In this document: in pieces, positions 8,162-17,538 of the stretch
Position numbering within the stretch: position 1 is the first letter of the stretch
Layout: each line of letters begins with the position of its first letter
DNA from: Rugamonas aquatica
Lineage (GTDB): Bacteria > Pseudomonadota > Gammaproteobacteria > Burkholderiales > Burkholderiaceae_D
Reading direction: 5' to 3'
NCBI RefSeq assembly: GCF_009380215.1
Contig: NZ_WHUG01000002.1
Coordinates: 372,001-436,000 of the forward strand
DNA length: 64,000 bases
The notes under the pieces: model-generated
Databases searched by the model: none
What the model was told of the DNA's origin: nothing
What the model saw: only the letters and a program-made list of their open reading frames with translations
Translations under genes and position numbers: made by a program

Positions 8162-8490
8162 ATTGCCTCCTGTTGTAAGTCAGGCAAATGGTAAAGCCGG
8201 CCGTGCGGCGCTAGCGGGCAAAAGCGACAAACTGCCTGAAATCGCCCCTGGACTGCCGAAAAGCACAACTGGCACGTTGCCGATATCTGACCCTCGCGCC
8301 TTGCTCAGACAATGGATGCGCCACGTGTAGTAAGATTGAATAGCGATTTCCCCTGGTCCGCAAGCGACTAAAAGCGAACGTCGCGATGATCGAAGATGCA
8401 AGTGAGATGTCCGGCCTTTAGGTAAGGGCCAGGTACAAGGCCCCGAATCCCGGGAAGCTATCTTGTTTGGCACTGCTGGATGATCGACCT
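8162..8490. other. Divergent intergenic region, hydrolase / hybrid kinase
   Basis: About 330 bp between two divergent starts. I see no open frame with coding character and no strong hairpin. GGGAAG at 8452 and a TTG at 8467 offer an alternative upstream start for the kinase gene (8 extra residues). No perfect -35/-10 pair stands out. Confidence 0.3.
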
Positions 8491-10557
8491 ATGGAATTAA
8501 CAGTTCAAAGTGACGAGTTCATCAGGTTAAATTTCCCCAGGTTGGCAGCTGCACTGGAATACATGCCGGTAGGTGTGACCATCGTAGACTGTGACCTGAC
8601 CATCCGATTCTGGAACCCCGCCTTTTGCCAACTGCAAGGGTTTCAGGTCGAAGTGATGCACCCCGGCGTCACCATGGCCGACGTATTCCGTTGCATCGCC
8701 TTGCGCGGGGACTATGGGCCGGGCGACATCGACGAACTGGTAGCCGCCCGTGTAGCGCTGTGCCTGCAGTTCCAGCCCCACAATTTCACCCGAGCCCGGA
8801 TGGACGGCGTGCTGCTGAACATCATAGGCCGCCCGATCTACGGCCTAGACGGCAAGGTGAGTGGTTTCGTCACCATCTACCACGACGTCACCTCCGAACG
8901 GCACTACGAAGAACAGCTGGAAGCCAAGAACAAAGAGCTGCAGCAGGCCAAGCAGCAAGCCGAGGCAGCGAGCATGGCCAAAGGCCAGTTCCTGTCCAAT
9001 ATGAGCCACGAAATCCGCACGCCGCTGAACTGCGTCATCGGCATGGCCTACCTGGCGTTGAAGACCGAACTGGACCCGCGCCAGCGCGACTACCTGGAAA
9101 AAATCCGTTTCGCCGGCGAACACGTGCTGGGCATCATCGACGACATACTCGACATTTCCAAGATCGAAGCTGGCAAGATGGAGATCCAGCACATCGATTT
9201 TTCGCTCGACCAGGTGGTGCAAACGCTGACCACGGTCGTAGCGCCGAAGGCGGCCACCCGCAACCTGGAACTGGTGTTCGACCTCGACCCCAGCCTGCCG
9301 CCGGTGCTGGTGGGCGATCCGCTGCGGCTGGGACAGGTGCTCATCAACTACGCCAACAACGCCATCAAATTCAGCGAGCAGGGCCGGATAGAGATCCGCG
9401 TGCGCAAGGTCCTCGGCGACGCCAACGATTGCCTGGTGCGTTTCGAAGTGAGCGACCAGGGCATAGGCCTGAGCCAAGCGGAGATGGACAAATTATTTGT
9501 CTCGTTCCAGCAGGCCGACACATCGACCACGCGGGAATACGGCGGCACCGGCCTCGGCCTGGCAATCTGCAAGGAGCTGACCCAGCTGATGGGCGGCGAG
9601 GTCGGCGTCGACAGCCAGCCCGGGGTCGGCAGCACGTTCTGGTTCACGGCCCAGCTGGGCGTATCGTACAAGACCATGTCCGCGCTCATCAACCAGATTG
9701 GCGACGCTGCCGGCGAGCTGCTGGCCAGCGCGCGCACGTCCGCCATGATGGCGGCGCTGAGTGCGGCCCGCATTTTGCTGGTCGAGGACAATCTGTTCAA
9801 TCAACAAATTGCGCAGGAAATGCTGGAAGAGGTGGGCACCACGGTGTGCCTCGCCAATAATGGCGTCGACGCGCTGGAGTTGCTGCGCCAGCGCGATTTC
9901 GACTGCGTCTTGATGGACTTGCAAATGCCGCTCATGGATGGACTGGAAGCGACCCGCCGCATCCGCGCCGATCCGCAACTGACCCATATACCGGTGTTGG
10001 CGATGACGGCCACCGCCACCACCGAAGCCCGGATGCGCTGCATCGATGCCGGCATGAACGATTTCATTTCGAAGCCTGTGCATCCGGCCTTGATGTACCA
10101 GACCGTCGCCAATTGGCTGCCTCAGCGCGCGTCGCCGGCAGATGCGCGGCGGCCGCAGCTGCCGGAGCCAGCCGTCAAGTCCGGCATCGGCGGCGGCCCG
10201 GCCGTGATGGACTTGTCGGTGCTGGCCACGCTGCTCGGTGACGACCCGCAGAAGCTGCGCAAATTTGCCTATAAATTCCTGCTCAGTTCGCAGGAGGGTG
10301 TGCGCGACATGGACGCCGCGCTGGCGCGCGGCGAGGTGCAGACGGTGCGCGACCTGGGGCACCGCATCAAATCGGCGGCGCGTAGTGTCGGAGCTTTCCG
10401 CATGGCCGATTTGTGCGAGGATCTGGAGCGGCTTGCGCCGGGGGAGGCTGCCAGCGAGGTGGAGGGCGCGCTCTCCATGGTCGCACAGCTGAAAGATTTG
10501 TTGGAACAGGTGACGCAGCACGTCATGCAAACCACCGCCTGTTCCGCTGATGATTGA
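8491..10557 (+). CDS. Hybrid sensor histidine kinase (PAS-HisKA-HATPase-REC-HPt)
   Basis: A cytosolic phosphorelay kinase of about 688 aa without membrane segments. PAS with PAS-7-type WNPAFCQLQGF spans residues 20-135, then a coiled coil (140-165). HisKA carries SNMSHEIRTPLN with His173. HATPase_c shows the N box (NYANNAIKF), G1 (DQGIGL) and G2 (GTGLGLAI). The receiver runs from ILLVEDNLFN to Asp476 in VLMDLQMPLMDG. A C-terminal HPt carries GHRIKSAARSVGA with His624. All four phospho-acceptor modules are on one chain, so output needs a separate response regulator, not encoded next door. ATG 8491 was chosen over TTG 8467 because of the ATG and its GGA spacing. Confidence 0.93.
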   Translation: MELTVQSDEFIRLNFPRLAAALEYMPVGVTIVDCDLTIRFWNPAFCQLQGFQVEVMHPGVTMADVFRCIALRGDYGPGDIDELVAARVALCLQFQPHNFTRARMDGVLLNIIGRPIYGLDGKVSGFVTIYHDVTSERHYEEQLEAKNKELQQAKQQAEAASMAKGQFLSNMSHEIRTPLNCVIGMAYLALKTELDPRQRDYLEKIRFAGEHVLGIIDDILDISKIEAGKMEIQHIDFSLDQVVQTLTTVVAPKAATRNLELVFDLDPSLPPVLVGDPLRLGQVLINYANNAIKFSEQGRIEIRVRKVLGDANDCLVRFEVSDQGIGLSQAEMDKLFVSFQQADTSTTREYGGTGLGLAICKELTQLMGGEVGVDSQPGVGSTFWFTAQLGVSYKTMSALINQIGDAAGELLASARTSAMMAALSAARILLVEDNLFNQQIAQEMLEEVGTTVCLANNGVDALELLRQRDFDCVLMDLQMPLMDGLEATRRIRADPQLTHIPVLAMTATATTEARMRCIDAGMNDFISKPVHPALMYQTVANWLPQRASPADARRPQLPEPAVKSGIGGGPAVMDLSVLATLLGDDPQKLRKFAYKFLLSSQEGVRDMDAALARGEVQTVRDLGHRIKSAARSVGAFRMADLCEDLERLAPGEAASEVEGALSMVAQLKDLLEQVTQHVMQTTACSADD

Positions 10558-10582
10558 GCCGCTTGACGGCCCATCGGGCTGG

Positions 10583-11221
10583 TTACGGCTTCAACTGCTC
10601 GATAACGCTGGCCACCTTGGTGGTAATCATATCGACCGCCGGACCATTGGCGCCATGCGGAATAATGATATCGGCGTTGCGCTTGGTCGGCTCGATGAAC
10701 TGTTTATGCATCGGACGCACCGTTTCCAGATACTGGCTGACGACGCTTTCCACCGAGCGGCCGCGTTCGGTAATATCGCGTTGCATCCGGCGGATGAAGC
10801 GGATATCCGAAGCCGTATCGACAAAAATCTTCAGCGACATCATGTCGCACAAGTCCGCGTCATACAGGGCAAACAGGCCTTCGATCACGATGACCGGGGC
10901 AGGCTTGACCGGAATGGTCCGGTTGGAGCGGTTGTGGATCGTGAAGTCGTACTCGGGCATCTCGATCGATTCGCCATTGCGCAAGGCCTGGACATGCTGC
11001 ACCAGCAACGACCATTCGAAAGCCTGCGGATGGTCGTAATTCTGCTGGGGACGGACCTCAGGGGAGAGATGGGTTTGGTCGTGGTAGTAATCGTCCTGCA
11101 TCACTACCGAGACCATATCTGCGCCAAACGCAGCTAGCACTTGCTGGGACACCGTGGACTTGCCACTGCCGCTACCGCCTGCGACGCCAATAATAAACGG
11201 TTGGAAGGAAATCGTATTCAT
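10583..11221 (-). CDS. udk: Uridine kinase
   Basis: Phosphorylates uridine and cytidine in pyrimidine salvage. From the ATG at 11221 the protein is 212 aa, the normal length. The Walker A motif is GVAGGSGSGKST, followed by DDYYHDQTHL, NYDHPQAFEW and the nucleoside-site region FVDTASDIRFIRR with RDITERGR. A longer in-frame start at 11338 would add 39 residues with no counterpart in the family, so I reject it. The gene converges on the hybrid kinase gene, with 25 bp between stops. Confidence 0.95.
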   Translation of the reverse strand: MNTISFQPFIIGVAGGSGSGKSTVSQQVLAAFGADMVSVVMQDDYYHDQTHLSPEVRPQQNYDHPQAFEWSLLVQHVQALRNGESIEMPEYDFTIHNRSNRTIPVKPAPVIVIEGLFALYDADLCDMMSLKIFVDTASDIRFIRRMQRDITERGRSVESVVSQYLETVRPMHKQFIEPTKRNADIIIPHGANGPAVDMITTKVASVIEQLKP

Positions 11222-11388
11222 GCCGAATGATACCGGAACCGCGGCCGAACTGACAGAGACTGGCTGATCCAAAATGAGGCATTCGGCGGTTCTGTGACGC
11301 TTGTTGAGCGGCTCCCCAGGGGAAGCCGCTTGTTGCACGCGAATTTGCGCTGTCGCTCAAGACTCTGATAGGCGTTGCAAGTTAGTTA

Positions 11389-12609
11389 TTAATTCGAGAC
11401 GTCAGTCTGCTTATCGAGCGACAGTATGCGGGATTTGCTTTCTTTGATAGTTTCGGTGTTCTTGTCCCGAATCACGCCAAGGAAGCGGCCCTTGTCATCT
11501 GCAACGCTTAACACGCCTGATGTGCGTCCGCTTGGTGTCGACAGCGTACCTAATACCAAGGTGTTGCCACCAGCATTACCAGATATTCCGTTCGATACAA
11601 ATGCAGCTTCATAAAGTGCGGTGGTAATAATCGTGTTATTAATTGAATCTGCGCTGAACTTGAAACCGTTAAGCACACCTTCCGCTCCCATCACTCGCGG
11701 TGCTATGAATATGTTGCGCGAGAAGCCAGTCGCGTCGACAGCAGTGGTAATGCCTTCGAATCCTACATTGTAAAATTTGTTGCCATTAAACGGGTCCGCA
11801 CCTGCGCCTGGCGCGGACAGAACACCAGTGACGCCGGTGATTTTTCCGCCAGTGAAGGTATTTTCGGTTACCCAGTTTTTCGGGACATCGCTCTCGGTCG
11901 TCAGCAATATTCCGACGTCATTTTGTCTCAACCCATCAAAGTCGATTTTATTGTATTGCGTGCCGTTTCTTCCTTTGGCCGTCAACTTGATCGCGTTTTG
12001 AAAACCGTCAATCCAGTTAACACTAACCTTCGCGAATTGCGCGTTCACCAAGGTTATGCCCGACCCCACATAGCCGTACGTTGGATGGTCTTCCCAAGGC
12101 CTGCCGAGCAGTCGCGTCAGTTCAACAACGTGTCCGAAACGACCTTCGACGATAATGCCATCCCGTGCACCAAAAGATAATGTTCCGCGCGCCGTCAGGT
12201 GGATGTAGGTTCCGTCACGCAAGGTGATGGAATTTAGAAAGCGATAAGTACCCTCCGGAATCAGTACTTCCTGGCCGTTTCGCGCCGCGTTGATGGCATT
12301 CTGTACGGCAGCGGAGTTGTCCGGCGCATCGACGGACAAGCCGAACCATCTGGCATTGATGGCATTGTCGTAGACCCGCTTGTACAAATAATTTGTTCCG
12401 TTGCACTGAAGCGTAGTGCCTCCGTTTAGTTGGTCAGAAGAATCCGAAGACTTGACGAACATGCCTTCTTTTCCGGAGTCGGTAATAAAAACGGGGGCTG
12501 AGCATGCCGTCGATTTCGCTAGTTGCTCGATGGTCATGGCATTTTGGCCATGGGCGACCGACGTCGCGGCAATCGCAGCGAAGAGTACTGTGTAACGGGA
12601 AATTTTCAT
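11389..12609 (-). CDS. Secreted right-handed beta-helix protein (pectate-lyase-3-like)
   Basis: 406 aa. It has a signal peptide (MKISRYTVLFAAIAATSVAHG) and a short N-terminal domain with two cysteines. Around residue 95 comes NSAAVQNAINAARNGQEVLIPEGTYRF, the typical entry strand of a pectate_lyase_3/tailspike-like helix. The remainder is rich in short beta strands and Asn/Gly turns. No catalytic residues can be fixed by eye, so polysaccharide lyase, hydrolase or plain adhesin are all possible. Base composition is visibly less GC-rich than the neighbours. The start at 12609 has GTGGAAA upstream; an in-frame ATG at 12657 would precede the signal peptide. Confidence 0.65.
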   Translation of the reverse strand: MKISRYTVLFAAIAATSVAHGQNAMTIEQLAKSTACSAPVFITDSGKEGMFVKSSDSSDQLNGGTTLQCNGTNYLYKRVYDNAINARWFGLSVDAPDNSAAVQNAINAARNGQEVLIPEGTYRFLNSITLRDGTYIHLTARGTLSFGARDGIIVEGRFGHVVELTRLLGRPWEDHPTYGYVGSGITLVNAQFAKVSVNWIDGFQNAIKLTAKGRNGTQYNKIDFDGLRQNDVGILLTTESDVPKNWVTENTFTGGKITGVTGVLSAPGAGADPFNGNKFYNVGFEGITTAVDATGFSRNIFIAPRVMGAEGVLNGFKFSADSINNTIITTALYEAAFVSNGISGNAGGNTLVLGTLSTPSGRTSGVLSVADDKGRFLGVIRDKNTETIKESKSRILSLDKQTDVSN

Positions 12610-12845
12610 TGGGTTTCCACTCGCAATAGAAGTTGATAAACATTGGTTAATGTGCAATTAACTGTTTGATGTTAACAGTTTTTTATGCTGGCAAACTCTC
12701 CAAATCCCACCGCCGCTTGCCAGGCCGTAGAAACAGCTGGTCCAGCATGGCAACCAAGGGCGTATTCCCGGGACTGATCCTCGCGCCGTCGCCATTTAAT
12801 TGCTAGAATATAATTTCTTATACTAAACATTGAATGGATGACAGC

Positions 12846-13307
12846 ATGAAAAAGATTTTGAAGTGGGTAGGCGGTGGATTTTTCGCACTGGTGGTCCTGG
12901 GTGTCGTTGTCAATGCAATGAAAGCGGAGAAGGCTGCTCAACAAGCTGCTCCGGAAAGTGATCAAGCCGCGAAAACTCCGGCTCAGGTAGCCGCGCTGCC
13001 ATCAGTGACCGCGCACGACATGGCCGTCGCCTATGACGAGAACACCGTCGCAGCCGATCAGCAATTTAAAGACAAGGCATTCAAAGTGACCGGCACCGTT
13101 GCGGAGATCAATACCGATATCCTTGGCCGTCCGTACTTGACATTGCGCGGTGGCGTGAACGAATTCATGGAGCCGCAGTTTGCCTTCGATAAGGACGCCG
13201 GCCCTCAACTCGCCAAGCTCAAGCGGGGCGCCCAGGTCGAGATGACCTGCACTGGCAGAGGAGACATGGCCAAGATTCCGATGTCGGATTCCTGCTCGCT
13301 CATCTAA
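12846..13307 (+). CDS. Membrane-anchored OB-fold (tRNA_anti-like) protein
   Basis: About 153 aa. An N-terminal membrane anchor (MKKILKWVGGGFFALVVLGV) is followed by an Ala/Gln linker. The domain from about residue 60 contains AYDENTVAADQQFKDKAFKVTGTV and ends TCTGRGDMAKIPMSDSCSLI. This order (a DEN..AD..F..K...V.G.V strand, then a late Cys pair) is typical of the tRNA_anti-like OB-fold family, found in small secreted or anchored proteins of unknown role. ATG 12846 has GGA at 8 bases; ATG 12834 in the same frame is the alternative. Confidence 0.65.
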   Translation: MKKILKWVGGGFFALVVLGVVVNAMKAEKAAQQAAPESDQAAKTPAQVAALPSVTAHDMAVAYDENTVAADQQFKDKAFKVTGTVAEINTDILGRPYLTLRGGVNEFMEPQFAFDKDAGPQLAKLKRGAQVEMTCTGRGDMAKIPMSDSCSLI

Positions 13308-13547
13308 TCGGTTATCACCCGGGAGTTGCGGATTCAATCGATCAACGCAGCTCTCTCAGAAATTGCCGCATGATTTTTCTCCTTATTGCGAATCGTCTTC
13401 GTGCGGCGCGGTACAGACCTTGGTTCGACAAAACGGTTCAACATTTTTTAGCTATTCTTGCTCCACCGAAGCACTGGGTCGAATCACGTTGCCTAGTGCT
13501 TGGACTTGTGTTTTCATGCTGGTGTTATCTACTTGGTAAGGGTGCCC

Positions 13548-14006
13548 ATGAAACGCTCTTTGATGCTTCTTTTGTTCGCCCTGTCGCCGCTGGCTGTGCA
13601 TGCAGCCGATGCCACCGATAACCAGCTGATCGAACGCGCAGTGCGCGACTACATCGAGTCGCAGCACAAGGCCGATCCGGCGCGCATGGAGCGCGGCATC
13701 GACCCCAAGCTGGCCAAGCGCACGTATTGGCAGGCGGCTGACGGATCGGAGTTCATCATGAACACCGACTTCGACACCATGGTCAAGGTAGCCCGCACCT
13801 ACAACAAGGACGGCACGAAGTTCCCCGCTCAGCCACGTGTGGACATCAAGATCCTCGATGTCGACCAGCGTGTGGCCACCGTCAAGCTGACCGCCGACGA
13901 GTGGATCGACTATATGCACTTGTACAAGAACCAGCGCAGCGAGTGGAAGATCGTCAATGTGCTTTGGCAGTATCACGACACGGCACGCCAGGTCAGCAAA
14001 AAGTAA
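13548..14006 (+). CDS. Exported NTF2-like (putative lumazine-binding) protein
   Basis: 152 aa with a signal peptide (MKRSLMLLLFALSPLAVHA). The mature part begins with a helix (NQLIERAVRDYIESQHKAD) and ends with VATVKLTADEWIDYMHLYKNQ then EWKIVNVLWQYH. This is the helix-plus-curved-sheet order of the NTF2-like superfamily, most like the 'putative lumazine-binding' group. No enzyme function is implied. The ATG has AAGGG upstream. A TTG at 13500 in frame lacks support and would displace the signal peptide. The preceding 240 bp contain no gene. Confidence 0.65.
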   Translation: MKRSLMLLLFALSPLAVHAADATDNQLIERAVRDYIESQHKADPARMERGIDPKLAKRTYWQAADGSEFIMNTDFDTMVKVARTYNKDGTKFPAQPRVDIKILDVDQRVATVKLTADEWIDYMHLYKNQRSEWKIVNVLWQYHDTARQVSKK

Positions 14007-14035
14007 TCAAGGCGCGCTACGGCCGGGAGGAAATC

Positions 14036-14887
14036 ATGGTTGCACCACCGCTGGCAATACGACACATGAGCGAGGCTGAGCTTGGTCTCGCCCTGGACTG
14101 GGCGGCCGATGAAGGCTGGAATCCCGGCCTGCACGATGCGGCCTGTTTCTACGCCGCCGACCCCGAAGGGTTTCTGATCGGCGCATTGGACGGCGAGCCG
14201 GTCGCGAGTATTTTCGCGGTCAGGTATGGCGCCGGCTTCGGCTTCATCGGCGGCTACATCGTCAAGCCCGCCTGGCGCGGTCGCGGTTATGGTTGGACGC
14301 TGTGGCAGGCCGCGATGCAGCGGCTCTCCGGCCGTAACATCGGACTCGACGGCGTGCTGGCGCAACAAGCCAATTATGCGAAGTCGGGCTTTCATCTTGC
14401 ACATCGCAATTTCCGATATGAGGGACGAGGCGGCGGACGCTCGACTGACGCGCGCGCAACGGTGCCGTTGTCGACGCTGAGCGATGCTGAAATCTGCCGC
14501 TATGACCGGCGCTTCTTCCCGGAAGCGCGTGCCCGCTTCCTGCAACGTTGGGTGCGACAGGAACAGCACATCGCGCTTGGCATTGCGGGCGCTGAAGGGC
14601 TGGCTGGGTATGTGGTGGCGCGGCCGTGTCGCACCGGCTACAAGGTCGGTCCCTTGTTCGCCGATACGCCTGCGGTGGCGGAGCAGTTGTTTGCCAGTGT
14701 GTTGGATCAGCTGACGCCGGAGCAGCCTGTGTTTCTCGATGTCCCTGAATTGAATCCCGCGGCCGTTGCGCTTGCCGAGCGCCATCAGATGCAACGCTGC
14801 TTTGAGACTGCGCGCATGTACACGCGGGAAGCGCCCGAGCTCAACATGGACAGGCAGTACGGCATCACGACCTTCGAGCTGGGCTAA
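14036..14887 (+). CDS. GNAT N-acetyltransferase with C-terminal Acetyltransf_18-like domain
   Basis: 283 aa. The N-terminal GNAT fold contains the acetyl-CoA loop PAWRGRGYGWTLWQAAM (motif A, R/Q-x-x-G-x-G/A) after the strand FGFIGGYIVK. The second half (LSTLSDAEICRYDRRFFPEAR to FETARMYTREAP) matches the companion domain of YitH-like acetyltransferases. The ATG has a strong GGGAGG at 7 bases, so I reject the longer upstream frame that overlaps the previous gene. The substrate is unknown; amino acid or small-molecule acetylation is usual. Confidence 0.8.
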   Translation: MVAPPLAIRHMSEAELGLALDWAADEGWNPGLHDAACFYAADPEGFLIGALDGEPVASIFAVRYGAGFGFIGGYIVKPAWRGRGYGWTLWQAAMQRLSGRNIGLDGVLAQQANYAKSGFHLAHRNFRYEGRGGGRSTDARATVPLSTLSDAEICRYDRRFFPEARARFLQRWVRQEQHIALGIAGAEGLAGYVVARPCRTGYKVGPLFADTPAVAEQLFASVLDQLTPEQPVFLDVPELNPAAVALAERHQMQRCFETARMYTREAPELNMDRQYGITTFELG

Positions 14888-14978
14888 ATGGGAGAGGATG
14901 CGGGAGAGGCTTCTTGATACACTGAAGTTGTAGCCGATATGACGAACACCAACTTGAGCACATCCTTAGGAGATCGAC

Positions 14979-15770
14979 ATGGACTTGCAACTCAGTGGCA
15001 AAGTAGCTTTGGTAAGTGGCAGCACGGCCGGCATCGGCTACGCGATAGCGCAGACGCTGGCCAAGGAGGGCGCCAGCGTGATCGTCAACGGCCGGACGCA
15101 GGCCGGGGTCGACGAGGCGGTGGAACGCATCCGCTCGGAGACGCAGGGCACCGTCCACGGCTATGTCGCGGACCTGAGCCGCGCCGAGGCTGCGGCGGAA
15201 GTCGTACGGCTTCATCCGGACATCAACATCCTGGTCAACAACCTCGGCATCTTCGAGCCCAAGGCTTTCGAAGATATTCTCGATGAAGATTGGATGCGCT
15301 TCTTTGATGTCAATGTGCTGAGCGGCGTGCGCCTTGCGCGCCTGGTGCTGCCGGAGATGAAGCGCACCAACTGGGGACGGATCATCTTCATCTCCAGCGA
15401 AAGCGCGGTGCAGATTCCCACCGAGATGATCCACTACGGCATGACCAAGACCGCGCAACTCGCGGTGGCGCGCGGGTTGGCGGAATCGGTTGCCGGCACC
15501 GGCATCACCGTCAACAGCGTACTGCCCGGCCCGACGAAATCGCGTGGCGTTGGCGACTTCGTCGCAGACATGGCGCGAGCTAGCGACAAGAGTTTCGAGC
15601 AGGTCGAGGCGGAGTTCTTCGATCACGTGCGTCCGACTTCACTGATCAAGCGCTTCGGCACGCCGCAGGAGGTGGCTTCGCTCGTGGCCTACGTGGCAAG
15701 CCCGCTCGCATCGGCGACCACCGGCGCGGCGCTGCGCGTCGACGGTGGCGTCATCAAGAGCGCGTTCTGA
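14979..15770 (+). CDS. Short-chain dehydrogenase/reductase (SDR)
   Basis: 263 aa, classical SDR. The nucleotide-binding loop is SGSTAGIGYAIAQ (TGxxxGxG variant starting with Ser), followed by ILVNNLGIF (NNxG). The catalytic Ser is in FISSESAVQIP and Tyr-x-x-x-Lys is in HYGMTK. After the active site come NSVLPGPTKSRG and a C-terminus ALRVDGGVIKSAF. NAD(P)-dependent; substrate not predictable. AGGAG lies 8 bases upstream of the ATG. The gene ends at a strong bidirectional terminator shared with isocitrate lyase. Confidence 0.88.
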   Translation: MDLQLSGKVALVSGSTAGIGYAIAQTLAKEGASVIVNGRTQAGVDEAVERIRSETQGTVHGYVADLSRAEAAAEVVRLHPDINILVNNLGIFEPKAFEDILDEDWMRFFDVNVLSGVRLARLVLPEMKRTNWGRIIFISSESAVQIPTEMIHYGMTKTAQLAVARGLAESVAGTGITVNSVLPGPTKSRGVGDFVADMARASDKSFEQVEAEFFDHVRPTSLIKRFGTPQEVASLVAYVASPLASATTGAALRVDGGVIKSAF

Positions 15771-15786
15771 CGGTGGGACATGGTCG

Positions 15787-15817
15787 AAAAAAAAGCTCGC
15801 CGAGGCGAGCTTTTTTT
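15787..15817. terminator. Bidirectional rho-independent terminator
   Basis: A8-GCTCGC-CGAG-GCGAGC-T7. The A and T tracts make it functional in both directions. It separates the convergent SDR and isocitrate lyase genes. Confidence 0.9.
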
Positions 15818-15830
15818 CTGAGACCAAATC

Positions 15831-17411
15831 TTAGAACTGGTTCATCGTGTTGTCTTTACCAGCGGCCTTCAGCGCTGCTTCGCCGCTGAAGTAATCCTTG
15901 TGGTCGTCGCCGATGTCCGAGCCGGACATGTTCTGGTGCTTGACGCAGGCGATGCCTTGACGGATTTCCTTGCGCTGCACGCCAGCCACATAGCCCAGCA
16001 TGCCCTGGTCGCCGAAGTATTCCTTGGCCAGGTTGTCGGTCGACAGCGCGGCGGTGTGGTAGGTCGGCAGCGTGATCAGGTGGTGGAAGATGCCGGCTTC
16101 GCGGGCTGCATCAGCCTGGAAGGTGCGGATCTTCTCATCAGCGGCGATCGCCAGTTCGGTCGTGTCGTATTCCACGCTCATCAGCTGGGTGCGCTCGTAG
16201 GCCGATACATCCTTGCCTTCTGCCTTCATCGCGTCATACACCTGCTGACGGAAGTTCAGCGTCCAGTTGAACGATGGGCTGTTGTTGTACACCAGCTTGG
16301 CGTTCGGGATCACTTTGCGGATTTCGCTGACCATGCCGCCGATCTGGGCGATATGCGGTTTTTCGGTTTCGATCCACAGCAGGTCGGCGCCGTTTTGCAG
16401 CGAGGTGATGCTGTCGAGTACGCAGCGCGCTTCGCCGCTGCCGGCGCGGAACTGGAACAGGTTGCTTGGCAGGCGCTTAGGACGCAGCAGCTTGCCTTCG
16501 CGTTTGATGATGACGTCGCCATTGCCCAGCGCGTCGGCCGACACTTCTTCGCAATCGAGGAAGGAGTTGTATTGGTCGCCCAGGTCGCCTGGTTCGTTGG
16601 TGACGGCGATCTGCTTGGTCAGGCCGGCGCCCAGCGAGTCGGTACGGGCGACGATGATGCCGTCGTCCACGCCCAGTTCCAGGAAGGCGTAGCGGATGGC
16701 GCGGATCTTAGCGAGGAAGTCTTCGTGCGGCACGGTGACTTTGCCGTCCTGGTGGCCGCATTGCTTTTCGTCCGACACCTGGTTCTCCACCTGGATGCAG
16801 CAGGCGCCTGCCTCGATGAACTGCTTGGCCAGCAGGTAGGTCGCTTCGGCGTTGCCGAAACCGGCGTCGATGTCGGCGATGATAGGCACGACGTGGGTCA
16901 CGTGGTTGTCGATCTGCGACTGGATGGCGGCTTTGGCCGGGCCTTCGGCGGCGTCCAGCTGGCGGAACAGGCCGCCCAGTTCGCGGGCGTCGGCCTGGCG
17001 CAGGAAGGTGTACAGCTCTTTGATCAGCGCCGAGACGGCGGTTTTTTCGTGCATCGACTGGTCAGGCAGCGGGCCGAACTCGGAGCGCAGCGCGGCAACC
17101 ATCCAGCCCGACAGGTAGAGGTAGCGGCGGTCGGTGCTGTTGAAGTGCTTCTTAATGGAGATCATCTTCTGCTGCCCGATGAAACCGTGCCAGCAACCCA
17201 GCGACTGGGTGTACTTGGATGGATCGGCGTCGTAGGCGGCCATGTCGGCGCGCATGATCTTGGCGGTGTACTTGGCGATGTCCAGACCGGTCTTGAACTT
17301 GTTCTGGGCGCGCATGCGGGCGGCGGACTCAGGATTGATGGCGTTCCAGGCGCTGCCTTGTTGCTCTTTCAAACCAGCAACTGCCTTGATGTCGTCTTGA
17401 TATTGGGACAT
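15831..17411 (-). CDS. aceA: Isocitrate lyase (large type)
   Basis: Cleaves isocitrate to glyoxylate and succinate, the first step of the glyoxylate shunt. At 526 aa it belongs to the larger betaproteobacterial/Pseudomonas type. The catalytic loop reads EKQCGHQDGKVTVPHEDF: the usual KKCGH is KQCGH here, as I recall for this subgroup, and the nucleophilic Cys is kept. Other motifs are IADIDAGFGNAEATY, GACCIQVENQ, IVARTDSLGA and YNNSPSFNW. AGGAG lies 7 bases before the ATG. With acsA this supports growth on acetate and fatty acids. A promoter and a palindromic operator are visible upstream. Confidence 0.97.
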   Translation of the reverse strand: MSQYQDDIKAVAGLKEQQGSAWNAINPESAARMRAQNKFKTGLDIAKYTAKIMRADMAAYDADPSKYTQSLGCWHGFIGQQKMISIKKHFNSTDRRYLYLSGWMVAALRSEFGPLPDQSMHEKTAVSALIKELYTFLRQADARELGGLFRQLDAAEGPAKAAIQSQIDNHVTHVVPIIADIDAGFGNAEATYLLAKQFIEAGACCIQVENQVSDEKQCGHQDGKVTVPHEDFLAKIRAIRYAFLELGVDDGIIVARTDSLGAGLTKQIAVTNEPGDLGDQYNSFLDCEEVSADALGNGDVIIKREGKLLRPKRLPSNLFQFRAGSGEARCVLDSITSLQNGADLLWIETEKPHIAQIGGMVSEIRKVIPNAKLVYNNSPSFNWTLNFRQQVYDAMKAEGKDVSAYERTQLMSVEYDTTELAIAADEKIRTFQADAAREAGIFHHLITLPTYHTAALSTDNLAKEYFGDQGMLGYVAGVQRKEIRQGIACVKHQNMSGSDIGDDHKDYFSGEAALKAAGKDNTMNQF

Positions 17412-17493
17412 GTGTATCTCCTAAAGAATAAAGCAAGTTTGAGAAAATCTTGAGTGCGCCGCTACGTCTTGTCGAAGCAAACTGCATGACTAA

Positions 17494-17538
17494 ATAGTAG
17501 GCCATTCTGGTGCACTGCATCAAGGTCTTATATAAGAC
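17494..17538 (-). promoter_or_regulatory. aceA promoter with 14-bp palindromic operator
   Basis: On the minus strand -35 TTGATG (17523-17518) and -10 TACTAT (17499-17494) are 18 bp apart. The perfect palindrome GTCTTATATAAGAC occupies 17525-17538, one base upstream of the -35 box. A dimeric regulator bound there would touch RNA polymerase, so activation or repression by carbon source is plausible. The rest of the 390-bp gap up to 17801 is AT-rich and holds no gene. Confidence 0.6.

Noticed and set aside
8268..8285. TGGCAC followed by TTGC, like a sigma-54 promoter
   Set aside because: The spacing between the two elements is one base instead of the required five or so.
15900..17453. 517-codon plus-strand frame antisense to aceA
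   Set aside because: Composition typical of an antisense shadow; no start signal; isocitrate lyase is certain.
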